Part shown: piece by piece, positions 1 through 12,000 of the stretch
Layout of the letters: each line of letters starts with the position of its first letter
How positions within the stretch are numbered: position 1 is the first letter of the stretch
NCBI GenBank assembly: GCA_001724265.1
Contig: MEDY01000227.1
Coordinates: 1 to 47,512 of the forward strand
Direction of reading: 5' to 3'
Origin: Rhizaria sp. SCN 62-66
Taxonomy: Eukaryota > Rhizaria, unplaced
DNA length: 47,512 nt
Program-made: the position numbers and the translations under genes
Notes under the pieces: generated by a model
Database searches by the model: none
What the model was told of the DNA's origin: nothing
What the model saw: only the letters and a program-made list of their open reading frames with translations

Positions 1-3000
1 GCGGCCGAGGCGGCGGCTGCGGCGGCGGAAGCTAGCGCGGGCAAGGCGGCGCCTGCGGCAACGGCGGCCTCGCTTCCTTCTGCTAACGCCGCCAACTCCA
101 GCTCCTCGTCGTCTAGTTCCAGCTCCAAGTCAACCGGAGGAGCGGGTAGCTCAAGCTCCAAGACGGGTGAGAGCGAGTCCGCCGCTGCGGCGGCGACGAC
201 CGCGGCGGCGACGCAGCAGTTGCCCGCTCTGAGCCCCGCGCTTCTCTCGGACCCGCAGTCGCTACAGCTGATCGTGGCGCACCCCGGCGTGCACACCTTC
301 TCTAGTCTATGGCCCAGCTTCGTCAACTACAGCGAAGTGCGCGTCAGCAACGCGCGCAGGCTGGCCGCGGCCGAGGCGGCGGCCAAGGCGGCGACCAGGG
401 CTAAAGCTGCGGCGGCCAAAGCGGCTGCCGCTGCCACTGCCGCTGCCTCTGCCGCTGCGGCCGCCGAGGCCGAGGCTGAGGCTGAGGATGAGGCAAAGGC
501 TGATGCTGAGATTGAGGTTGCCCCAGTTGCTCCTCAAACGAATGCCAGTTCTAGTACTAGTTCTCGCACAAGCAGTTTCAGCTCTTCTGCTACTGCACTT
601 GCTTCAAGTGATCATGCCCCTGCGAGTGCGAGTATCGCCGCCGCGTCTATCCCCGCTGCTGCGAAGCCTACGGGTCAGACGGCTGGGCCGGCGCCGTTGA
701 AGCGTGCGTACCGAAAGCGCAACACAAACAAGAGCACATACGCTAACGCCGTTGTCGCTGGATCTGCTCCAGCTGCGAGAATTGTTGAGCTAGACAATGC
801 GGCGGCCGCTCTTGCGAACGCGATGCCTGCTTCCAGTTCCAGTTTGAGCACCGCAACTGCTGCTGCTACTGCTGCTGCTGCTGCTGCCGCGAACGCCAAG
901 ACTAAGAGTGCAAAGACGAAGACGACCCCAGCTTCTCAGACTGGTGACGGCTCCCGCGAAAGCAAGGCAGCCGCCGCCTCTGCTGCAGCTTCCGCCGCAG
1001 CCGCAGCCGCCGCGTCCGCCGCCTCTGCCGCTGCCTCTGCCGCCGCGGCCGCCGCCGCTGTGGGCGTCAACGACGGCGACTGGTCTCTGCTCTACCCGCC
1101 GCCCTACCTCCCCACTAACGTCACCCACGGCAGTAACAACAGCGCCGTCGGCGCGAGCGGCGTGGTGGGGACCGTTGCGCGCACCCGCACGCACACGCGG
1201 TTCCCGCCCTTCTCCGCGGGGCCCGTTCTCACGTGGTCTGGCTGCCGCACCTGCCGCTGTCTGCTCGCGCCGTACCGCCTGGTCTCGGCCGACACGCTTG
1301 CTATGTCGTTCGCCCGGTTCGTCGAGCTCATTTCGCTCAACACGACCGCCACGGCCCGAGCGCCTCCCCACGGCGCCAACAGCAGCAACAACAATAACCG
1401 TACCGGCTCTAGCACCACTGGAAACAGCAGCAGCTCCGGTGCCACCGGTCTCGGTGGTTTCGGCGACGGTAACGCCGACGAGGACGCGCTCACCGACAGC
1501 ACGAACGGCGACAACTCTAATAATAACAACAACAGCAGTAGCAGCAGCGGCGGCGGCAACAGCGGCAACACAGGCAGCGGCTCCATGTGTCGCTGCGCCC
1601 ACCGCGCCGCGGCCGGCGCCGGCGTCTTGGGCTCCCACGCCCGCGCGCCCCGCGGCGGCAGTCTGCTGGCGCGCTACTTCGCGCGCGGCGACGTCGTCGT
1701 CACGTTTGAGTTCCAGCCCATGGCGCCTCTGGCGCTCGCGGCGGGCCACCACGGGCTGCCCCCGCGCGCGCCGCCGCTGCGGCCGCTCAGGCCGCTGCCC
1801 TTCACGCTCCCGCCGCGCGTGCTCGCCATCGCGAGGGCTTTTGCGGCCGAGGGCGGGGCTGCGGCATTCGCGCGCAATAGCAATTCTCTTGTACTGCTGA
1901 GCAGCAATACCCGCGCCGGCGCTGATGCCGATTACAAGATCAGCGATACAGCTGTCACCAGTCCTGTTTCTGCTATGACTGCAAGCAAGAGTAGTATCGG
2001 TATCGATGCCGTTGCCCTGGGCTCTGCAGCTGCCGCAATTGCCGCTGCCACAGCCTCGGCCTCCGCCGCCGCCACGGGTCCCGATGCGTGTACCCTGCTG
2101 CTCGACCTCTCATTTCTCCACGACGCCATCTTCGCCTCGACGTCAGCCGCGCTCGCCCGCGTCGCCGCTTTGCTCACGGTCACTTCCTCGGCTGCCACCG
2201 CTGCCGCTGCCGCCACGGCCGCCGCCGCGACTGCGTCCGCCGCAGTGAACGCGCTGTCCGCAGCTGCGGCCGCGCAGGGGGGCTTGACTGGAGCTGAGGC
2301 TTGGAATGAGACTGGAACTCCGACCGTGCCCGGGGCTGAGGCGGGCCGTCTGTACAGTGGGAGCAACTTCAACACTGTTGGCAGTCGCGGTAGCGGCCGC
2401 GGTATCGGCAGCAACGGCGGCGTGAGGGCCGCTACTGGCACTGCTGTTGCTGCAACTGGTGGTGGCAGTCGCGCTCGCATTCACCACAGTCACCACGGCC
2501 ACGGCCACGGCCACAGGCACAGCGTCGATCACTCTGTCGGTCCTGCCGAGACTGGAGCTACGGATGAGACGACTGTCGGCCTGTCGGCTTTCCTGGGCTC
2601 GAGTCGCTCACACACGCCCAGTCCCCAGTCGAGCCCGCACTCGAGCGCGCAGTCGAGTCCCCAGTTGAGCCCTCGCTCGAGTCCCCGCTCGAGCGCCAAG
2701 TCGAGCGCCCACTCCAGCCGCAGCTCGAGCCGCCGGTCGAGTCCCAACAAGCTTACTCCCCAGTCCAGCATTAGCACCGACAACGCTAAGTCTGACGAGA
2801 ATAGCACTGAATCTAACACGGACGTCAATGCCAGTCACACTGCCGACTCGAGCCGCAGCCAGAGCCACAGCCGCAATTGCGGCCGTGGCCACAAGACTCA
2901 GCCCGTCCGCGGCCTCAGTCCCGTCGCTTCCGCCTACCACGACGCCCCAACTAGTGACGCAGGCGCAGAGTCAACCGCAACCCCCTATGCTCTTGTCACC

Positions 3001-6000
3001 CCGAGCACTGCGCCCGTGTCTCTGCCCGCGCCTGCCCCTATGTCCGCACTCGGCCCCACCACGCCTGTCACTACGGTGCTCGCCGCGACTCCCAGCGCGG
3101 TGGCTGCGAGCAGCCCGACCGTGAACGCGATCTCGGCCTTGGTGCCCCCGCTGACGGCGCTCAACTCGCTAGTCGCCACCGAAGCCGCGCTGTGCCGTAG
3201 CGCGCTGGCGCAGCTCGCCACCGACATCCTCCTTGAGCGCGCCGTGTTCGCCGCGTCGTTCGACCTGCTCGGCGTCGGCACCGCTGTCCACACCCCTGCC
3301 GTCGCCGCGACCGCCGCTGCCGCCGCTGCCGCCGCTGCCGCCGCCGCGACCGCTGCCACCGCCGCCGACGCGAACTCGAAGGGCTGCGCTGCGCTGGGTG
3401 AGGCTGAGGTTGCCGCCATCGCCGCCGCCGCCGCTGCCTCCGCCGCCGTGGCCGCAGCCCGCCTGCCGCGCCCACCGGCCGCTCTCGAGAGCGTACTGGA
3501 GGCCGCCGGCGTCACGGGCGTGGCGTCCCTCCTGGCGCTGACTGACCCCGACGCGGTGCTGTCGATCGCCGACCCTGTTCTGTCTGCGCCCGCCAACGCC
3601 AAGGATTCCCAGTCACATAATAGCAGGGCGACCGCGACAGACTCCGCCTCGCTTGCGGCTTCTCTCCTGCCGCGCCCGCGCCTGTCCGCGTCCCCGTTCG
3701 CGGTGTTCGCGCTGCAGTCCCGCTTTGCGCGCTCCGTGGGCCACTGGAACCAGCTTCTGGTCTCGCTGCGCGAGCGTGCTTTGCGTGTGTCGCGTGAAGC
3801 GACCCGCTTAGCGGCGATGACGGCGCGGCAGCAGATGCAGCTGCGCAAGCCTCTCAGTGCTGCAAGCCAAAACTCCGGTAACCCGAGTGCGTATAGCAAT
3901 GCGTTCAGCACGATTGTCAACAATTCATACCACAGCAACACCAACGGGAGTCGCACTAGCTTTATGAGTCGTTTTGGTCGTCGTAACAATGCAAACGGCT
4001 CTGACGCTGGCTTCAGTGAAGCAGATGCAGAGCCGGTGCCCCTTGACTCTAACACCGCCGCTACTGCGGCTGCTGTTGCTGCGAGTGCGACTGTAAGTCG
4101 GGTCGCTAGCCCCCAGCAGTCCCCTGCGAACTCTGCTCTTTCCCCTCCAAGCGGCGTTCTTTCCCCCGATGGCGACCTAACTTCTCCCAGTGCGCAGCTC
4201 TACCCCCCGGTCTCAGAGCTGCGCCTCAAGGCCCTGTCCACCGCGCCCTCGTCCTTCGCAGCCTCAGCTGCCGCGACCGCTGCGTCCACGCCGGTCATGG
4301 CCACAGTGCCAGAGGCGGACGCAGAGCCTGCCGGGACCCGTGAGACTGCGAATAAACAGAAGGCTACCCGCGTGTCCCGCGCACGTGATTCGGTTGTCTC
4401 TGTCGCCTCCGCCGCTGCCGCTGCAGCCGCCGCCGCTGCTGCCGCCGCCGCATCTTTACCGGGGAACATCATCCACACGATCTTGCACGAGAACTCGCCC
4501 CAACTTTCCGCGTCCATTCCGCCCTCGCTCCTCCCCGTCCCTCTCTATGGCGCTGGCACTGGCTCTGGCGCACTTGCGAACACCCTCCCCAGCCACAGCC
4601 CCGGCGCTGACTCCCCCGCGACCGCCGTCTCGGTCGTCGACGAGAGAGTCGCCGTGACGGCCGCGATCGTGGCTTCCCTCAAAGCGACCGCGGCGGCCAA
4701 CAGCCTGCAGGCACTGGCCCGCTTGGCGGCCGCAGTGACAGTGAGTGACCTCCTGCGCCTCGCCCCTGCCACGCCACTTACGCTGCTCGCCTCGCTACCG
4801 CTGCCCGCCGACGCCGCCTCAGTCGCGGCGGCCGCTGCGGCCGTGGCGGCGGCGGCCGCGCTGCCTGGCTTCCTCGTCGCGCCCCCCGCCACGCAGGCGG
4901 CCGCGGCTGCGGGGCTGGCGCCCGGGGCGGGCGTCGGCGTGGGCGCGATGATGCGCGGCGTGGTGCCGCTCTCGGCGCGCAAGGCAATGCTGGCGGCTCA
5001 GTCTGCCAAAAACGCCGACGGTGCTGCCGGAGCAGCGAGTGCGCGTGCGGGTGTGGCGGCCGAGCTGGAGACCGAGACTGAGACGGAAACCGAGGCTGTA
5101 ATCGACGTCGACACGGACGCACTGCGCACGAGCACCGCCCCTTCTAACGACAGTAGTGCCAGCAACAGCTTCAACGCGGCTGGCGTCGTTCACAAGAAGA
5201 AGCTGCGCCCCCGTGTCCTGACGAACCCCAACGCCGGTGCGGACACAGGTATCAGCATTAGTCCGGTCAAGTTGAGTTCCCGCGTTGACCTGGCGAGCGC
5301 CGTGCTCTCCGCGAGTGAACACGAGAGCGGGAGTGACAGTGAGTATGTCAGTGACCTTGAGAGCGACGACACGAGGCGCAAGGCAGACAGCCGTTCGTCT
5401 AACAACATTGCCGCTCTTACAAACAGCAGCGCTGCTAACGCCACTTCGCCTCTCCGCCTTGGCCCGAGCTCTGTCTACTCTGCTTCGCCGTCAGCCACTG
5501 CACCTGCCTCCTCTTCAGCCGCATCAGCCGCCGCCATCGCCGCCGCCGCCGCCGCCGCTGCTGCGGCCGCTGCCGTCGCCGCCGCCGCCGCCCCGCCCTC
5601 CGCAGCCGCCTCCGCGGCCATCGCGGCCCTCACGGCCACGGTGCACTCGCTCCACCAGCGCTACCGCGTGACCTTCCTCTTTGCCGGCGCCCCTCTTGCC
5701 GCCTCCACCACGTCCCCCGCCCCCGTCCCCGTCTCTCCCTTCGCTGTAACTCGCGCTGGCGCTGGCTCTGGCTCTGGCTCCGGCGCTGGCGATAGCCATG
5801 GCGACGGCTCGGTGTTCGCGCACGCGGCGTCGTCCCCCGCGACGTACCCCTTGCTGCCGCTGCGCACGAGCACCGTGGCCACGACCGGCGGCGGGCTCCT
5901 CTCGGGCGCCCTCGCCGCGCTGACGGGCTCCGCCGCCGCGGCCGCCGCGGGCCGGCCCCGCACCGACGTCGCCGAGTTCGACTGGCACCTCGCCGCGGGC

Positions 6001-9000
6001 CCGCTGCTGGCCTTCGCGCTGGCGCACCGCGCACATACAGCGGCCGTCGCCGCCGCGCAGGCCCCCTTCAGCGCCGCCGTCGCGCGGGCCGCGCAGGGCA
6101 CCGCGGCCGCCGTAGTCACTGTTAGGGTGCTCAGGGCCGCGGTCGCCGTGGCGCTGGAGAAGGCCGTCAATGCGCAGAACATTGCGCTCGCCAACGCCAA
6201 CGCCAACGCCAGCGCTGCTGCTGCTGCTGCTGCTGCTGCGGCTACGAGTGCGATGAGTGCGAGTGCCGCTGTGATGCCTTTGGTTACTCTTACTGAAGGC
6301 AACGAGGAGCAGTCTGGTAACAGCAACAACAACAGTCCTACGAATACCGATGCTGACAGTCAGAACGCGACTCAGCAGCATCAAGGTAGCAGCAGCAACA
6401 CTTTTGGCAGCAACAAGAGCAACGCTAATAAGGGCAGAAGCAAGAGCAAGAGCGTGAGTGTCAATGGCAAGAGCAACAATACTACAGCCAGCACAACTGC
6501 CAGTCCCCGTTCTGCCGCTGCCGCATCTGGTGCCGGTACCAGCGGTGCGAAGGTTGGTCCTGCACTGACCCGTGAGAGTGTGCTTGCGGCTTCGTTTGAC
6601 CTCTGGCTGTCCCTTGCCAAGCCTCCTTCTGTCAGCAGCAACAATAAGACACAGCCGACGATCGAGGCTGCTGTTGCAGCTCTCTTGCAAGAGTGTTCTA
6701 TCGGCGCGCTGACTTCGACCAACTCCAGCAACGCTACCACATGCGAGAAGTGCAACAACACGAACAGTAGCAGCGCCAACACTGCCGTTGCCGCTGCATA
6801 CTCCCGTGCTTGTGACTGCGCTAGCGCTCATGTCACTGCGAGTGCCGGTGCTGGCGCTGGCGCCGAGTGTTTCGAGGCCATTGCCGTGCCGGTGCTTGAG
6901 CGCTGGCTGTCGGCCGCCGTCGCAGCGCATACCGCCGCAGTCTCGCAGCTCCAGGCTCTCTACGCGTCGCGCAGCAGCAGCCTTAGCGCCACCGCGGAGA
7001 CAGCGGGCGAGAGCGAGCCCATCCACACCCCGTTGACTCTGCTCGCCACGGCCCTCATTGCCGCCTCTTCCGCCGCGACCGCCGCCGCCGCCTCGGCCGC
7101 CACCACGCACTCTGCGTCGCCCGCAGCGAGGATGGTGGCGCTCTCCGTCGCCGTGTCTCCGCCCGCCTCGGACGCCGCGGCGCCCGGTCTGGACCTCGCG
7201 CCCGCCGCGGCGGCCTCTGCGCTGAGCCCGGCCTGGGCGCGGCAGTGGAACACCCAGGTGCACGCAGTGGTCGAGGCGAGGCTCTTTGCAGCCGCCGCTG
7301 CCGCTGACGCCACAGCTGCCGCTGCAGCCACATCCACTGCTGCAGACTCCGACGCCACGAGCTCTCCGACGGCGACTGCTGTTGACTGGGCGAGGGACGC
7401 GAACGACGATGAGCACACGCCAATCGCCACCCCGTCCTCTAGCTCCAGCGCCAGCGCCAGCGCCAGTCGGAACTCGAGCCTGGAGGGCCGTCGCCGCGAG
7501 GTGCTGGCCCTTGCCCTGCGCACTCTCTCGGCGCCCGCGACCGAGGCCCTGCGCGCGCCCCTGCTCTCGCGCGCCGAGACGCGCCGTTTCGCCACCGTCG
7601 TCGCGCACAGCGCAGACAACTACGCACACGGGACGCCCCACGAGCAGCTGCAGCAGCAGCAGCAGCAGCAGCAGTACCAGTACGATGCGCAGCTGGCGAG
7701 CTCTTCCGCCGCCGCCGCCGCCTCCGGGTCTGGCTCTGTCTCGAGCGCAGCGAACCGCGGCAGCGCTCCCAACCTCGGCGGCATCGGCAGTGCGATGGCG
7801 CGCGCCGTCAGCGCCGCCAACGCCGCGTGCTACAGCGCTGCCAGCGCCGTCGCTGCGGGGATCTTGTCCACCAAGCTCGCTGCGGTCGTCACTGCAGCCG
7901 GTGCCGCCGCGACCGCCAGGTCGCCCGCGCCCGCCGCAGCCACTGCCGCTAAACTGGCTTCTGCTGATGCTAAGAGTTCCAAATCAAGCTCTGACATTGC
8001 GCACGCTTCGACTCAGTCGAGTGGCTCTGTAGTGCTTGTCGCCGGTGTCTTAGGGCAGCCTTGCACTGCCACGGCAGCGCCGCAGAGGACCGACGCTCCT
8101 GCCACCGCCACCGCAGTCGCTCCCGTCTTCGTGCCCGGGGCCGCTGTCGCCGTGGCCGGGGCGGTCGAGGTGGTGCGGACGCTGCGCATGGGCGTCCACT
8201 GCCACGCCCAGAGCCTCGTGGCTGCGCCCGCCGCTGCCGGCACGGGCTCGGTCTCGCTCCCTGCCGCTTCTGCGCCTGCTTCTCGCTCGGGCGCTTGCTA
8301 CAGCCTCAACGGTACGCCGACTGCTGCTGGTTCGAGCAGTGCAGCGAGCGCGTCTGATGCGGACTCTGCGCCTTTCATGCCTGGCGTGGGCAACGTGCTC
8401 ATCGTACCCCCTCAGTCGCTGGCGCCGCCGCAACTGCAGATCAGCTCAGCGCCCTTTTCGGCCGCGACCGCTGCCGCCGCCAGCGCCGCCGCGGCCGCCT
8501 CCGCCGCCGCAGTGACCGCCGCGAGAGTGTCGTCGTCATCCTCGTCGGCGCTGCTGCTGCACTTGCCGGACCCGCGCCACATGCTCGCGCTGCCCACCTG
8601 CGACTGGGCCGACCCCGCGTCCAGCGCCCTCTCGCACGCGCACGCGGCCGGCGGCGTCCAGGCCACGCTCACCGCCACGGCGGCGGCAGTCGCTGCGGCT
8701 GCGGCGGCCGCTGCCGCGGCTGGGTCGGCGAGCACGGCGGCCGCGGCTGCTGCGGCCGCTGCTGCTGCTGAGCTGTTAATCGCTGAGAGCGCGTCTAGCA
8801 AGAGCACCAACGGCGTTGTTTACTCTATGACAGGCGCGGCGACTGATATGGGTGATTCTACTGGCGACGGTAGCGATTTCGCGCTCCCGACCAGGACCCG
8901 CGGGGTCACAGTGTTTCCCGCAGCCGCCGTTGGCCCAGGACAGCTCCGCCCCTCGTTGCCGTCGCTGCCCCCGCCTTTGTCGGCCTCAATCAACGTCACG

Positions 9001-12000
9001 ACGCTTCCTTTCCCGAGTTCGACCACCGTTAACAATAACAACAACAGCAGCAGCAGTAGCAGCGGCAACAGCAGCAACGTCGAGACCGCCGCCTCAGCGC
9101 AGCAAAAGGCCGCCGCGGCCGCCGCGGCCGCCGGGGCGGGCGCTGGCTCCGGCGGCGGCGGCGGCGACGGGGACGACGCGGTCACTGAGGAGACTGAGCA
9201 CACCGTGCCGTGCCTGCGCATCTTCTTCGACGACACGCCGCAGCCGCCCGCGTACGCGCCCACGCTGCCCTTGGCGGCGGCGCCCGTGCACCACCACCAC
9301 GCAGCCACCCGCAGCCCGATCTACTCGCACAGCAGCAACGTCAACAACCCCCACACTGGCAGCTCTAGCTCTTGTGCGTGTGCGAGTGTCGGTGGAGATA
9401 AGACGCGGCGGCGCGGCGCTGCGGAGCTGGCCCTGCTGACCGCCCTGCGGTTGGATGCGTCAGGCGAGCCCCGCTCTCTGGACGAACTCATCGCTTCCGC
9501 CGCCGCGCGCGCCGGCGCCGCTGCCGCCGCTGCTGTCGGAGACATCAACGCTACTCTTTCTGCGAGCGGCAAGAGCAACAGCGCGGGCAAGCGGCACGCT
9601 CGCAGCGCCAATGCCGGTCGCAAGAGCGCCGCGAGCGACATTGCTGCCTCTGCTGCTGCCGCCGCCGCTGCTGCTGCTGCTACTAATGAGTCTGCGACTG
9701 AGAGCGGCAGTGGTATTGACAGCGAGGGCGACGATGCGTCGAAGAGTAACAGCGCCCCGATGAGCGAAAACGAGGACGATGATGATGACGCCAACAAGAG
9801 CGACGCTTCGGCGGTCAGCACCAGCAACGTTGCGGCTGCGAACACGAAGACTGCCAACCCTGGGAGTCCCACTGTCGCCCCGATTGCTCTGAATAAGTCT
9901 CCCACTTTGCTGTCGTCTGCTTTGCTCCGGCTCGATTCCGCAGTTGGCCAAACTGGTCGCGCTTCCTCCACAACCACGGCTGCTGCTGGATCTGGCGCTC
10001 AAGACGCCACTGCGCAACAGCAGCAACAACAACAGCAGAGGGATGCCGAGAAGCAGCTGCAACAGCAACAACAGCAGCAGCAACAGCAGCAGCGCCAGCG
10101 CGCGCTGCCCTCGGTGGTGTCGACCGAGCGCACGACCTTCTCCGTCTCGGTCTACTACCCCGCCGAGTTCGCCGCCCTCCGCGCCCTTTACTGTTCTTAC
10201 TCCGGCGCGCCCAGCAGTCCCTCTAGCAACACTGGCACTGGTGCTGGACAGCAGCGAGACGAGGACGAGGACGCGTTTGCGCAGACCTCAGGCGACGCCG
10301 ACGTCATCGAGTCCCTCGCGGACACGGCGAGCTTCATGGCACAAGGTGGCCGCTCGGGCGCCGGATTTGCCCGCTCCAAGGACGGTCGCTACGTGCTCAA
10401 GTTCGTCTCCCAGCTCGAGATGGGCATGTTCCTTAAGAACGCGCCCGCCTTCTTCGCGTATATGCACCGGTCGATGGCGCACGACGTGCCGTCCCTGCTG
10501 GTCAAGACGCTCGGCGCCTACGCCGTGACCGTGGGCTCGACCGCCAGCCGGTGGAAGCCCGTCCCCGCCTCGGCCGCGGCCACGGCCACGGGCGCGGGCG
10601 CGGTCTACGGCTCTGGCTTTGCTAACGGTAGTCACGGCGGCTTTGTCTCGAATGCAGCCGCAGCCGCCGCGACCTCCGCCGCCGCCGCCGCCGCCGCCGC
10701 TGCGGGCGCCGCGGCCGCACTGACCCCCGCGCCCGTGCCCCCCACCCTCGCCACCACCACGGGCTCCGCGAGCTCCAACCACTCAGCCCCCGCGGGTGCC
10801 GCCGCGGGAGCGCAGTGGTCGCTGATCTCATCCTCGACGACCGTGAGCCAGGTGCAGTACATTCTGCTGATGCCGAACCTCTTCTACCGCCGTTCCGTGA
10901 AGCAGGTCTTCGACCTCAAGGGCAGCACGCAGAACCGCTACCTCAAAGTCAAGCCGCTGCCGCCGCTCGCGCCGAACCAAAATAACACCGCTAACAACAA
11001 CAACATCAGTAGCAGCAGCGGCACTGGTTCTGGCGCTGGCAATGGTGCGAGCGGGAGTAGCAGCAGCAGCAGTGCGAGCGCGAATGCAAATGCGAGCGCG
11101 GGCGCGGGGGGCATGGTACTGTCTGTACCTGTGGCCAGTTTAGCCTCCCCCATCGCGCTGGCACCGGGCGCGGCCAGTCCGTTGCTCCTGTCGTCGAGTT
11201 CCAGCTCCACTGCGAACAGCAGCGGCAGCAGCAATCCTAACATCGGCAGTCTGAGCATGACTAACAGTAACGTTGCTTCTGGCGCAATCTCTCTCCCTGT
11301 CCTCTCCACGGGAGCCTCCGTCCCCGCCCCCGCCCCCGCCGCCTCCGCCGCGGCCGCCGCGGCCGCCGCCGTGCTGGAGACCCCTGAGGGCGCTGCGGCC
11401 GCGGTGCCGGCGCATTGGCCGCTGCCGCCGCCTTCGGAGCCCCCCGTGACCCTGCTGGACACGAACCTGCTGGAGGCCACGGGTGGCATGCCGCTGCCGC
11501 TGGACGAGTCCTCGCGCACGGTGCTGCGTGCGGCCGTGCACAACGACTCGGCGTTCCTGTCCGCGCTCAACATCGTCGACTACTCGCTGCTGGCCGGCAT
11601 CGACGCCGGCTCCGGCGAGCTGGTCGCGGGCGTTATCGACTACGTGCGCCAGTACACGTGGGACAAGTCGATCGAGACGGGCGTCAAGTTTGTCGTCAAC
11701 CTGGGCAAGGCGCCCACCATCGTGCCGCCCGCGGCGTACCGCGCGCGCTTCCGCACGGCCCTCGCGCGCGTCTTTGCCGTCGCCCCCGGCTCGGGTGCCA
11801 CGCTGCTCCCGGGGCTCGGCGCCGGCGCCACCGCCCTCGTCGGCGCTGGTGCTGCGGGAGCTGCTGCAGTGGCGGGCGGCAGCGGCGGCGGGGGCGGGTT
11901 GGTGCCGGACTTGGACTCGTTTTTGCCCACGTTCGACCCCGTGGCCTTCCTGACCAACGGCTCCGCGGTCGCCGCCGCCGCCGTCACCGCCGCCGCCGCA

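Noticed and set aside
5524-7641. 705-codon open frame on the minus strand inside FAB1
   Set aside because: Antisense shadow of the FAB1 coding frame. In GC-rich Ala/Ser/Gly DNA the opposite frames rarely meet stops. The product is Arg/Gly-rich with no domain.
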